From an uncultured Oscillospiraceae bacterium (GTDB taxonomy: Bacteria > Bacillota > Clostridia > Oscillospirales > Oscillospiraceae): 33,292 nt of DNA. Within the stretch, counting starts at the first letter, position 1. Each line of letters opens with the position of its first letter. Below the pieces are notes generated by a model that was not told the DNA's origin, did not search any database, and worked only from the letters and a program-made list of their open reading frames with translations. Location: assembly GCA_905234425.1 (NCBI GenBank), contig CAJOHR010000021.1:1-33292 (forward strand), written 5' to 3'. Of the stretch, positions 23,448 through 30,814 are shown piece by piece. A program made the translations under genes and the position numbers.

Positions 23448-24776
23448 ATGCCAAAGAAAATCGCCATGGTCTCCCTGGGCTGCGCCAAGAACCAGGTGGA
23501 CGCGGAACAGATGCTGTGCCTCCTCCATGAGGCGGGCTACGAGATCACAACCGAGGTGGAATACAGCGATGTGACCATCGTCAACACCTGCGGCTTTATC
23601 GAGAGCGCCAAATCCGAGGCCATCCAGGAGATCCTGGAGCTGGGCCTGCTGAAAAACGAGGGAAAAATCGGCAAGATCCTGGTGTCCGGCTGCCTGAGCC
23701 AGCGCTACAAGGAACAGCTTCTGGCCGAGCTGCCCGAGGTGGACGGCATCCTTGGCTGCGGCAGCTACGGGGACATCGTCTCTGCCGTGGACGACGTGCT
23801 GGGCGGCGACCGGCCCTATCGCATGGGCGACGTCAACGGCGATCTGGAGGAGCTGGGCCGCGTGCTGACCACTCCGGAATATTACGCGTATCTGAAAATC
23901 GCCGAGGGCTGCGACAACCGCTGCGCCTTCTGCGTGATCCCCCAGCTCCGGGGAAAATACCGGTCCCGGAAATTCGAGGATCTGGTGGAGGAAGCGAAGC
24001 TGCTGGCCGAGGGCGGTGTGAAGGAGCTCATCGTCATCGCCCAGGACACCTCCCGGTACGGTGTGGACCTCTACGGAAGGCCCCGGCTGGCGGAGCTGCT
24101 CCACGAGCTGTGCAGGATCGACGGGCTCCACTGGGTCCGGGTCCACTACCTCTATCCCGACGGCATCGACGATGAATTGATCGACGCTTTCGCCACCGAG
24201 GAAAAGCTCTGCTCCTATCTGGACATTCCCATCCAACACTGCAACGACGAGATCCTGAAGCGCATGAACCGCCGGGGCACCAAGGCCTACTTGGACGAGC
24301 TGCTTCCCAAGCTCCGGCAGCGGATCCCCGGTCTGGTGCTTCGGACCAGCCTGATTGCCGGCCTCCCCGGCGAGGGCGAAGAAGAATTCACCGAACTGTG
24401 CGAATTCCTGAAAAAGCACCGCATGGAGCGCGTAGGCTGCTTTGTGTTCTCCCCGGAGGAGGGCACCGCCGCGGCAAAGATGGAATACCCCGACCGGGAG
24501 ATCGCGGAAAAGCGGGCGGAGATCGTCGGCGAGCTCCAGAGCCGGATTATGGACGACTACAACGAAAGTCTGATCGGAAAGACCCTGGAGGTGCTGGTGG
24601 AGGGCTACGACCGCCTGGCAGAGTGCCAGTTTGGCCGGACCTACGCCGACTCCCCGGAGATCGACGGCATGGTGTTCTTTAGCGGCGAGACCCGGTACAA
24701 GCCCGGGACCTTCGTGAACGTGGAGATCCAGGATGTCATGGACGGCAATCTGATCGGCGAACTGGTGGAGGGATAA
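23448..24776 (+). CDS. rimO: Ribosomal protein S12 methylthiotransferase RimO
   Basis: A radical-SAM enzyme that adds a methylthio group to an Asp of ribosomal protein S12. The 442-residue protein has the N-terminal cluster domain with three Cys (LGCAKN, NTCGF, SGCLSQ), the radical-SAM motif CDNRCAFC near residues 154-161, RimO-type PQLRGKYRSR immediately after (MiaB differs here), and the C-terminal TRAM domain (about 375-440). I chose the ATG at 23448 because TGGAG lies about 8 nt upstream; a GTG at 23439 overlaps that site. pgsA follows 3 nt after its stop. Confidence 0.93.
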   Translation: MPKKIAMVSLGCAKNQVDAEQMLCLLHEAGYEITTEVEYSDVTIVNTCGFIESAKSEAIQEILELGLLKNEGKIGKILVSGCLSQRYKEQLLAELPEVDGILGCGSYGDIVSAVDDVLGGDRPYRMGDVNGDLEELGRVLTTPEYYAYLKIAEGCDNRCAFCVIPQLRGKYRSRKFEDLVEEAKLLAEGGVKELIVIAQDTSRYGVDLYGRPRLAELLHELCRIDGLHWVRVHYLYPDGIDDELIDAFATEEKLCSYLDIPIQHCNDEILKRMNRRGTKAYLDELLPKLRQRIPGLVLRTSLIAGLPGEGEEEFTELCEFLKKHRMERVGCFVFSPEEGTAAAKMEYPDREIAEKRAEIVGELQSRIMDDYNESLIGKTLEVLVEGYDRLAECQFGRTYADSPEIDGMVFFSGETRYKPGTFVNVEIQDVMDGNLIGELVEG

Positions 24777-24779
24777 AGC

Positions 24780-25304
24780 ATGACGACGGCAAGTAAAATC
24801 ACCCTGGTCCGGGTGGTGATGATCCCGGTGTTTATGGCCCTGATGCTCCTGGGCTATCCCATTCCGGCTCTCATCGTGTTTATCGTGGCCTCCTGCACGG
24901 ACTTCGTGGACGGCTACATCGCCCGGCACTATAACCAGGTCAGCGACTTCGGCAAGTTCCTCGATCCTCTGGCGGACAAGCTGCTGGTGATTTCCTGTAT
25001 GGTGATCTTCGTCCAGTGGGGCCGCATGGCCGCATGGGCCCTGATGATCGTCCTGACCCGGGAATTCGCCGTCACCGGCCTCCGGCTGGTGGCCGTGGAG
25101 GGCGGCCGGGTCATCGCCGCCGCCATGTCCGGCAAGGTGAAAACCGCCTCCACCATGGTGGGCCTGTGCCTGATGATCCTGTTCCGGGACTATCCGATCC
25201 TGGACCTGATCGTGGTGGCGGTTATCGTGGTCACCACCCTGGTCTCCGGCGTGGAGTACTTCATCAAGAATTGGGACGTGCTGAACCTGGGCGCAAAAAA
25301 GTAA
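24780..25304 (+). CDS. pgsA: CDP-diacylglycerol-glycerol-3-phosphate 3-phosphatidyltransferase
   Basis: Makes phosphatidylglycerolphosphate, the first committed step to phosphatidylglycerol and thus cardiolipin. The 174-residue protein is a CDP-alcohol phosphotransferase: the signature D41-x2-D44-G-x2-A-R-x8-G58-x3-D62-x3-D66 is complete. Four or five membrane segments make up most of the chain. The gene follows rimO by 3 nt, an arrangement common in Clostridia, and ends the yqhQ-prmC-recA-recX-rimO-pgsA run. No strong terminator follows directly; the hairpin-rich spacer after it may act as one. Confidence 0.94.
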   Translation: MTTASKITLVRVVMIPVFMALMLLGYPIPALIVFIVASCTDFVDGYIARHYNQVSDFGKFLDPLADKLLVISCMVIFVQWGRMAAWALMIVLTREFAVTGLRLVAVEGGRVIAAAMSGKVKTASTMVGLCLMILFRDYPILDLIVVAVIVVTTLVSGVEYFIKNWDVLNLGAKK

Positions 25305-25309
25305 CTGAG

Positions 25310-25435
25310 ATTTTCAAAAAACGGTTTCACTTGCTGCAAATGAGCAGCAGGGAGTGTGTGCGGGGGGCAAAAAGTCCCCTGCGCGTTCAATCAAAAGGAT
25401 TTTTGAACGATTCCCCGTTCAAAAATCCGCACGCA
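25310..25435. repeat. Hairpin-rich spacer between pgsA and the T-box promoter
   Basis: No gene. It holds GGATTTTTGAAC (25397-25408) and its perfect 12-bp complement (25417-25428) around an 8-nt loop, a GGGG-CAAAAAGT-CCCC hairpin (25364-25379), and GTGCGG (25358-25363) facing CCGCAC (25427-25432). Together these could fold into one branched structure. It could end pgsA transcription, or be a decayed repeat like the other palindromic elements here. Confidence 0.5.
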
Positions 25436-25464
25436 GCTTGGCAAAAAGACTTTTTGACAAGCTG
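25436..25464. repeat. Short interspersed imperfect palindrome, copy 2
   Basis: GCTTGGCAAAAAG (25436-25448), one central A, then CTTTTTGACAAGC (25450-25462) form a 13-bp palindrome with one mismatch. It is nearly identical to 16-42. The element ends 4 nt before the -35 of the cysE-cysS promoter. Confidence 0.6.
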
Positions 25465-25468
25465 GTGA

Positions 25469-25497
25469 TTGACACACAATTCCCAGTGTGCTAATAT
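25469..25497 (+). promoter_or_regulatory. Promoter of the cysE-cysS T-box transcript
   Basis: A perfect TTGACA (25469-25474), a 17-nt spacer and TAATAT (25492-25497) with TGC just before it (extended -10). Transcription should start near 25504, at the foot of the T-box. Confidence 0.8.
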
Positions 25498-25504
25498 GAT
25501 AGAG

Positions 25505-25721
25505 TACAACTGAATATCGCGTGGAACGGGAAGAGTAGGAAGCGCAGAATCCGCAGAGAGCCGCGGTCACCGGCTGAAAGCCGCGGCGGGGGAGTGTTCC
25601 GAAGGTGCGCCCGGGAGCGAACCCGTTGGCCGCGTCAAGGCCGTTTGAGTGACAAATCAGAGTGGAACCGCGACATTTATTACATGCCGCCTCTTGAAAT
25701 CCTTTCAAGAGGCGGTTTTTT
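25505..25721 (+). ncRNA. T-box leader, cysteine-type
   Basis: A tRNA-sensing leader that ends transcription unless uncharged tRNA binds. The antiterminator core AGAGTGGAACCGCG lies at 25659-25672. The stem I base pairs AACGGG (25525-25530) with CCCGTT (25622-25627); the distal part has the AGAGAGCCGCGG...GGCTGAAAGCC pattern typical of stem I. A TGC triplet at 25606-25608, followed by GCCCGGGAGC, sits where the specifier codon is expected, in agreement with cysteine and with the downstream cysE-cysS genes. The specifier placement is inferred by eye. The transcript ends in the terminator at 25687-25721. Confidence 0.9.
25687..25721 (+). terminator. Regulated terminator of the T-box
   Basis: A perfect 13-bp stem CCGCCTCTTGAAA with TTTCAAGAGGCGG, loop TCC, followed by six T residues. 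It competes with the antiterminator at 25659-25672. Confidence 0.92.
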
Positions 25722-25744
25722 ATCAGACAAAACAGGAGGCGCTT

Positions 25745-26461
25745 ATGTTTTCTCGACTTATGGAAACCCTGGGAGCCTATCAGGCCAGGGACCCGGCGGC
25801 CAGGAGCAAGCTGGAAATCTTTCTCCTCTATCCCGGCGTCCACGCCATCATCTACCACCGGCTCGGCCACTGGCTCTACGTCCACCGGCTGTTCTTCCTG
25901 GCCCGGTGCGTCAGCCAGTGGAGCCGGTTCTGGACCGGCATCGAGATCCATCCCGGCGCGGTGATCGGCCGGCGGTTCGTCATCGACCACGGCATGGGCA
26001 TCGTCATCGGCGAGACCGCCGAGGTGGGGGACGACGTGCTGCTCTACCACGGCGTCACCCTGGGCGGCACCGGCAAGGACCAGGGCAAACGCCATCCCAC
26101 CATCGGCAACAACGTGCTCATCGGCTGCGGCGCCAAGGTCCTGGGCCCCTTCAAGGTGGGGGACAACAGCCGCATTGCCTCCAACTCCGTGGTCCTGACG
26201 GAGGTGCCCGAGGACGCCACCGCCGTGGGCGTGCCCGCCCGGCTGGTGCGGATCGCCGGACAGAAGGTGGACTTCGCCGGGAACGTGGACCAGATCCATG
26301 TAACGGACCCCATCCAGAAGACTCTGGAATCCCTGCAATACCGGCTGGAATCCCTGGAAAAGCAGCTGGACGAGCAATACACCAAGAACATTGTCAACAA
26401 CTACGGCTTCGACGCGGCGTGGCTGCACGAGGGCGAGGAGCCGGAGGATACGGAGGAATGA
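25745..26461 (+). CDS. cysE: Serine O-acetyltransferase
   Basis: Transfers acetyl from acetyl-CoA to serine, giving O-acetylserine for cysteine synthesis. The 238-residue protein has an alpha-helical N-terminal part and a left-handed beta helix of hexapeptide repeats with [29 protein letters not shown] and RHPTIGNNV, including the usual catalytic His positions. The C-terminal 50 residues form a predicted coiled coil ([19 protein letters not shown]), which is longer than in enteric CysE. The ATG at 25745 follows AGGAGG with 7-nt spacing and comes just after the T-box terminator; the longer open frame from 25649 lies within the T-box. It is 3 nt before cysS. Confidence 0.94.
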   Translation: MFSRLMETLGAYQARDPAARSKLEIFLLYPGVHAIIYHRLGHWLYVHRLFFLARCVSQWSRFWTGIEIHPGAVIGRRFVIDHGMGIVIGETAEVGDDVLLYHGVTLGGTGKDQGKRHPTIGNNVLIGCGAKVLGPFKVGDNSRIASNSVVLTEVPEDATAVGVPARLVRIAGQKVDFAGNVDQIHVTDPIQKTLESLQYRLESLEKQLDEQYTKNIVNNYGFDAAWLHEGEEPEDTEE

Positions 26462-26464
26462 AGC

Positions 26465-27877
26465 ATGCTGATCTATAACTCACTCACAAGGACCCGGGAG
26501 GAATTCGTCCCCAACGAGCCGGGCAAGGTGAAAATGTACACCTGCGGCCCCACGGTCTACCACTTCGCCCACATCGGCAATCTCCGGACCTATATCATGG
26601 AGGACGTGCTGGAGAAGTATCTCCGGTATGCCGGCTATGACGTGAAGCGTGCCATGAACATCACCGACGTGGGACACCTGAGCTCCGACGCCGACACCGG
26701 CGAGGACAAGATGGTCAAGGGCGCCAAGCGGGAGCACAAGACCGTCATGGAGATCGCCCGGTTCTACACCGACGCCTTCTTCGCCGACTGCGCCGCCCTG
26801 AACATCAAGACCCCCGACGTGGTGGAGCCCGCCACCAACTGCATCCCCGAGTTCATCACCATGGTGGAGGGGCTTCTGGAAAAGGGCTATGCCTACGAGG
26901 CCGGCGGCAATGTGTACTTCGACACCTCCAAGCTGGAAAAGTACTATGTCTTCGGGGAGCACGACCAGGAGGATCTGGCCGTGGGCGTCCGGGAGGGCGT
27001 GGAGGCCGACGGCAATAAGAAAAACAAGACCGACTTCGTCCTCTGGTTCACCAAGAGCAAGTTCGAGGACCAGGAGCTCAAGTGGGAATCCCCCTGGGGC
27101 CTGGGCTATCCCGGCTGGCACATCGAGTGCTCCGCCATCTCCCTCAAGCACCTGGGGCCCTATATGGACCTGCACTGCGGCGGCATCGACAACGCCTTCC
27201 CCCACCACACCAACGAGATCGCCCAGTCCGAGAGCTACCTGGGCCACAAGTGGTGCAACTACTGGTTCCACGTCCGGCATCTCAACGACGCCTCGGGCAA
27301 AATGAGCAAGTCCAAGGGAGCGTTCCTGACTGTCTCCCTGCTGCAGGAAAAGGGCTACAATCCCCTGGCCTACCGGCTGTTCTGCCTCCAGTCCCACTAC
27401 CGGAAGGTGCTGGTCTTCGACTGGGCCAACCTGGACAACGCCCAAACGGCCTACGACAAGCTGGTGGCCCGGATCGCCGCCCTGGAGGACGGCCCCGCAG
27501 ACCCGGCGGACGCGGAGGAGACGGAAGCTCTGCGGCGCCGCTTTCAGGAGGCTTTGGACAACGATCTGAACACCTCCCTGGCGGTGACAGCCCTCTACGA
27601 CGTGCTGAAGGCCAAAATCTCCGGGGCAGCCAAACGGGCCCTCATCGGGGAATTCGACACGGTGCTGGGTCTCGGGCTCCTGGAGGCCGCCGCCCGGAAG
27701 GCGGAAGCGGCTCCCGCCGCCCAGGAGGGCGACGAGGAGATCGACGCCCTGGTGGCCGCCAGAACCGCTGCGAAAAAGGAGAAAAACTTCGCCGAGGCGG
27801 ACCGGATTCGGGATCTGCTCAAGGACATGGGCGTCACCCTGGTGGACACCAAGGAGGGCACCACATGGCACCGGTAA
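26465..27877 (+). CDS. cysS: Cysteinyl-tRNA synthetase
   Basis: Charges tRNA-Cys with cysteine. The 470-residue class I synthetase has the zinc-site start YTCGPTVY (C27), the HIGN form of the HIGH motif at 36-39, HIECSAISLKHLG and HHTNE zinc ligands, and KMSKSKG at about 279-285. The C-terminal DALR-like and helical parts end with LVDTKEGTTWHR. It is the second gene under the T-box, so both supply of cysteine (CysE) and its use rise when tRNA-Cys is uncharged. The last 13 nt overlap the start of the following flavoprotein gene. Confidence 0.96.
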   Translation: MLIYNSLTRTREEFVPNEPGKVKMYTCGPTVYHFAHIGNLRTYIMEDVLEKYLRYAGYDVKRAMNITDVGHLSSDADTGEDKMVKGAKREHKTVMEIARFYTDAFFADCAALNIKTPDVVEPATNCIPEFITMVEGLLEKGYAYEAGGNVYFDTSKLEKYYVFGEHDQEDLAVGVREGVEADGNKKNKTDFVLWFTKSKFEDQELKWESPWGLGYPGWHIECSAISLKHLGPYMDLHCGGIDNAFPHHTNEIAQSESYLGHKWCNYWFHVRHLNDASGKMSKSKGAFLTVSLLQEKGYNPLAYRLFCLQSHYRKVLVFDWANLDNAQTAYDKLVARIAALEDGPADPADAEETEALRRRFQEALDNDLNTSLAVTALYDVLKAKISGAAKRALIGEFDTVLGLGLLEAAARKAEAAPAAQEGDEEIDALVAARTAAKKEKNFAEADRIRDLLKDMGVTLVDTKEGTTWHR

Positions 27878-28956
27878 GGCTCGGGGACCCGGTCAGAATC
27901 GGGTCCGTCACGGCAAAAAACCGGATCTGCATCCCGCCCATGGTCATGTTCCACCGGGCAGGACAGGAGGGCATGACAGTTCCCTTCCATGTGGAGCACT
28001 ACACCCGCCTGGCCAGGGGCGGTCCCGGCCTCATCATCCAGGAGGCCACCTGCGTCTCCCCTGAAGGGCGGCTGTCTGAGGATCAGCTGGGCATCTGGTC
28101 GGACGCTCACGTTCCCGGTCTCCGGAAAATCGTGGAGGCGGTGCACCGGGAAGGGGTCCCCATTTTCCTCCAGCTCCACCACGCCGGGATCATGGCCTGG
28201 GGGGAGCGGAAGCTCTGTCCGGGGGATTACACCTGCACCTACAAGCCCACCAACCGGGGCCAGCCTCTGGCGGACCAGCCCGTGACGGTCCGGGGGGAGA
28301 TGCTCTCCACGGAGGATGTGGCGCGGCTGAAGCAGGCATTCATTGACGGCGGCCGCCGGGCGCATCAGGCGGGCTATGACGGCGTGGAGCTCCACGGCTG
28401 TCACAGCTATCTGCTCTGCCAGTTCCTGAACAAAAACGTAAACAACCGGGACGATCAATACAGGGACGCCCTGCTTCTGATCCGGGAAATCTTCCAGGGC
28501 ATTCGAGCGGTCACATCTCCGGAATTTGTCATCGGCATCCGGCTTGGAGCCTTCGAGCCCGCCCTGTCCGACGGAATCGCCCACGCAAAGGCCCTGACGG
28601 AAATGGGCCTCCAGTTCCTGGACGTGTCCTACGGTTTTTCCGGGGAGATGGACCTGACCGCACCCGGAAATCCGGATTTCTCCGGAGCAGTCCGGGGCGC
28701 GGCCGCCATCGCGGAGGCCGTCAGCATTCCCGTATTCGCCGTGGACGGTATCCGCACACCGGCACAGGCGGAAGCTATTCTGGCGGAAACGGTTGTCTCC
28801 ATGACGGACGTGGGCCGCAGCGCCCTGGTGGACCCGGATTGGCCAAAGAAAGCCCTGGCCGGAGAGGCCCCGGGGAAGTGCCTGGGCTGCAGCACCTGCC
28901 AGTGGCGGATCGACCCCGGAAGATGTCCGGGCAAACGTCTTCTGGAAGCCAAATAA
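27865..28956 (+). CDS. Short Old Yellow Enzyme-family NADH:flavin oxidoreductase with C-terminal Cys4 motif
   Basis: A 363-residue FMN enzyme of the OYE family, a TIM barrel that typically reduces activated alkenes. Signs are NRICIPPMVMF at the start, LQLHHAGIMAW in the active-site region, DGVELHGCHSYLLCQFLN with the usual His-x-x-x-x-Tyr, and TDVGRSALVDPDWPKKA near the FMN phosphate site. It ends with C339-x2-C342-x2-C345-x8-C354, like the iron-sulfur-cluster motif of larger 2,4-dienoyl-CoA reductases, but with shorter gaps and without the FAD/NADPH domains that follow in those proteins. The ATG at 27865 overlaps cysS by 13 nt and has AAGGAGGG about 6 nt upstream, so it is likely under T-box control too. 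The substrate is unknown. Confidence 0.88.
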   Translation: MAPVRLGDPVRIGSVTAKNRICIPPMVMFHRAGQEGMTVPFHVEHYTRLARGGPGLIIQEATCVSPEGRLSEDQLGIWSDAHVPGLRKIVEAVHREGVPIFLQLHHAGIMAWGERKLCPGDYTCTYKPTNRGQPLADQPVTVRGEMLSTEDVARLKQAFIDGGRRAHQAGYDGVELHGCHSYLLCQFLNKNVNNRDDQYRDALLLIREIFQGIRAVTSPEFVIGIRLGAFEPALSDGIAHAKALTEMGLQFLDVSYGFSGEMDLTAPGNPDFSGAVRGAAAIAEAVSIPVFAVDGIRTPAQAEAILAETVVSMTDVGRSALVDPDWPKKALAGEAPGKCLGCSTCQWRIDPGRCPGKRLLEAK

Positions 28957-28965
28957 CGCAAACCC

Positions 28966-28987
28966 GCCCCCGCCGTCCGGCGGGGGC
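28966..28987. terminator. Hairpin between convergent genes
   Basis: GCCCCCGCC, loop GTCC, GGCGGGGGC is a perfect 9-bp GC stem in the 49-nt gap between the flavoprotein gene (+) and the small membrane gene (-). T tracts on both sides are poor, so it is only a probable terminator. Confidence 0.55.
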
Positions 28988-29005
28988 GAAATCTATATTT
29001 GCAGA

Positions 29006-29317
29006 TTACTTGTAGAGCTGAATGTCGCCCAGGACGGGGACCTTCTTCTCCGTTCCCTGGCAGGCGGAGACGAGACCCATGATCCAGAACACGAACAGGG
29101 CGATGTCGCAGATCAGGGCCAGGATCCCGATCAGGGTGCCAAGAACAGGGATCCCGTCCAGGATCCGGTCCACTGCGCTGACGAGAATGGACGCGATCCA
29201 GAGCACCAGGCCCTGATTCAGATGGAATTTGCTGTTCTCCCGGTCTCCCGCCAGGAAGGCGATGATCAGGCCGATGGGAGTGATATAGGCCAGAATATCC
29301 GTGGTTTTTTTGCTCAT
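29006..29317 (-). CDS. Small Tic20/DUF4870-like membrane protein
   Basis: A 103-residue protein resembling the Tic20/DUF4870 family of small four-helix membrane proteins of unknown bacterial role. Hydrophobic segments lie at about residues 8-24, 35-47, 53-68 and 70-84; the KFHLNQGLVLW segment between the first two is typical of the family. A short C-terminal hydrophilic tail follows. The ATG at 29317 has AGGAGG 7-8 nt upstream; a longer frame from further up has no such site. It has its own strong promoter (29385-29413) and diverges from the symporter gene. Confidence 0.82.
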   Translation of the reverse strand: MSKKTTDILAYITPIGLIIAFLAGDRENSKFHLNQGLVLWIASILVSAVDRILDGIPVLGTLIGILALICDIALFVFWIMGLVSACQGTEKKVPVLGDIQLYK

Positions 29318-29373
29318 GTTCTCTCCTCCTGCTTTTTCATGCATGGTCCCCAATCCCGGGGCATATTCTGTTT

Positions 29374-29413
29374 TGGACAAGTCCATTGTAGGCATTTCGG
29401 ATAGATCTGTCAA
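29374..29413 (-). promoter_or_regulatory. Consensus promoter of the small membrane protein, with a palindrome at the start site
   Basis: On the minus strand TTGACA (29408-29413), a 17-nt spacer and TACAAT (29385-29390) form a near-perfect sigma-A promoter. Directly after the -10, TGGAC-TT-GTCCA (29374-29385) is a 5-2-5 palindrome over the likely start point, so it could be an operator. The divergent symporter start is only 15 nt beyond the -35, so its own promoter must overlap this region. Confidence 0.65.
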
Positions 29414-29428
29414 GACGGGAGGGACGGG

Positions 29429-30724
29429 ATGGAGATCCTTTTTTGGCTGGAGCGGGTCCTCTGGAGCGGACCTCTGCTGGCGATTCTCATGGGGAGCCAT
29501 CTCTACTTCACGGGGAAGCTCCGATTCATCCAGCGGCACACGATCCGGGGTATCCGGCTGAGCCTGGACCGGGACAAATCCGATACAGGCGTCAGCGGCT
29601 TTGGGGCTCTCTCCGCCTCCCTTGCGGCCGCCATCGGCACAGGGAACATCATCGGCGTGGCCACGGCGGTGGCCCTGGGAGGACCCGGGGCCGTGTTCTG
29701 GTGTTGGCTTACCGGGGTCCTGGGTATGGCCACGCGGTACGCCGAGACCGTCACGGTCCTTCGCCATCCGGCAAAGGATGGGAGCGGGAAGCCGACCGGC
29801 GGGGCCATGTATGTGCTCCGGGATGCCCTCCACCGGCCCGGACTGGGTCGGATTTTCGCAATTCTGGGGGTTCTAACTGCCATTCTGACCGGTTCTATGA
29901 TCCAGTCCAATGCCATCGCCCTGTCTCTGCATGGAGCCCTGGGTCTGCCAAATTGGCTCTCCGGGCTTCTGACAGCTGCCCTTGCTCTGCCTGTGATTCT
30001 GGGCGGGAAAAAACGGATCGCCGGAGCCTGCCAGGTGCTGGTGCCCATGATGGCGGGGCTCTATCTCCTGGGCTGCCTGGGCCTGCTGCTGATGCACCGG
30101 GCCTTTCTGACCGAGGCTTTTCTTCTGATCCTCCGCAGCGCTTTCCTGCCCAGGGCGGCCGGGGGCGGCTTTGTGGGCAGCACGGTGATCACCGCCGCCC
30201 GGTACGGGGTCGCCAGGGGCCTCTTCACCAACGAGGCCGGTATGGGCACCGCCCCCATGACCGCCGCCGCAGCCCCCTGCCGCAGTCCGCAGAAATCCGC
30301 CTTGGCCGCCATGACCGCCGTGTTCTGGGACACGGCGGTGATCTGCGCCCTGACAGGGCTGGTGCTGGTGTCCTCCATTCTCGCCGCTCCGGATCGCTTC
30401 GCAGCAGCGGGACCGGGGGAGCTCTGCGCCCTGGCCTTCTCCGCTCTGCCCCTTGGCTCCTGGGTCCTGACGGTAAGCCTCGTGACCTTCGCCTTTGCCA
30501 CGGTGGTGGGCTGGTGCTGGTACGGGGAGACCTGCTGGGAATTCCTCCGTCCGGGCTGTTCCCTTTTCCCCTTCCGTCTGGGCTATATATTGGCCGCCTG
30601 GCTGGGGGCCGCGGTCCGTCTGACAGTCCTCTGGAGCCTGGGCGGGATCCTGGCAGGGGCCATGGCGATCCCCAACCTGATAAGCCTCTTTTCCCTCCGC
30701 CGGGAGATCGCCGGAAAGCCTTAA
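29429..30724 (+). CDS. Alanine/glycine:cation symporter (AGCS family)
   Basis: Takes up alanine or glycine with Na+ or H+. The 431-residue protein has the AGCS signature GTGNIIGVATAVALGGPGAV near residue 70 and FTNEAGMGTAPM near residue 270. About ten membrane segments fill the rest. Length is normal for a short member (usually 440-480), with a reduced C-terminal tail. The ATG follows GGGAGGGA at about 6 nt. The exact amino acid cannot be told. A single-gene unit is likely, because a new promoter follows at 30732. Confidence 0.9.
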   Translation: MEILFWLERVLWSGPLLAILMGSHLYFTGKLRFIQRHTIRGIRLSLDRDKSDTGVSGFGALSASLAAAIGTGNIIGVATAVALGGPGAVFWCWLTGVLGMATRYAETVTVLRHPAKDGSGKPTGGAMYVLRDALHRPGLGRIFAILGVLTAILTGSMIQSNAIALSLHGALGLPNWLSGLLTAALALPVILGGKKRIAGACQVLVPMMAGLYLLGCLGLLLMHRAFLTEAFLLILRSAFLPRAAGGGFVGSTVITAARYGVARGLFTNEAGMGTAPMTAAAAPCRSPQKSALAAMTAVFWDTAVICALTGLVLVSSILAAPDRFAAAGPGELCALAFSALPLGSWVLTVSLVTFAFATVVGWCWYGETCWEFLRPGCSLFPFRLGYILAAWLGAAVRLTVLWSLGGILAGAMAIPNLISLFSLRREIAGKP

Positions 30725-30731
30725 TTTGCAG

Positions 30732-30759
30732 TTGCAATATGAAGAAAATGTGATAAAAT
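30732..30759 (+). promoter_or_regulatory. Promoter of the sulfatase-like/yidC operon
   Basis: TTGCAA (30732-30737) and TAAAAT (30754-30759) are spaced by 16 nt, with TGA just before the -10 as an extension. The leader to the start at 30815 is about 50 nt. Confidence 0.65.
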
Positions 30760-30814
30760 AATAAGACCGCGCAATACGTGCCGGGAAACCACAAAGCAGA
30801 GAAGGCGGAGGGCC

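Noticed and set aside
25594..25744. Open frames upstream of and continuous with cysE, starting at 25594 or 25649
   Set aside because: These bases form the T-box antiterminator and terminator; the AGGAGG-led ATG at 25745 is the real start.
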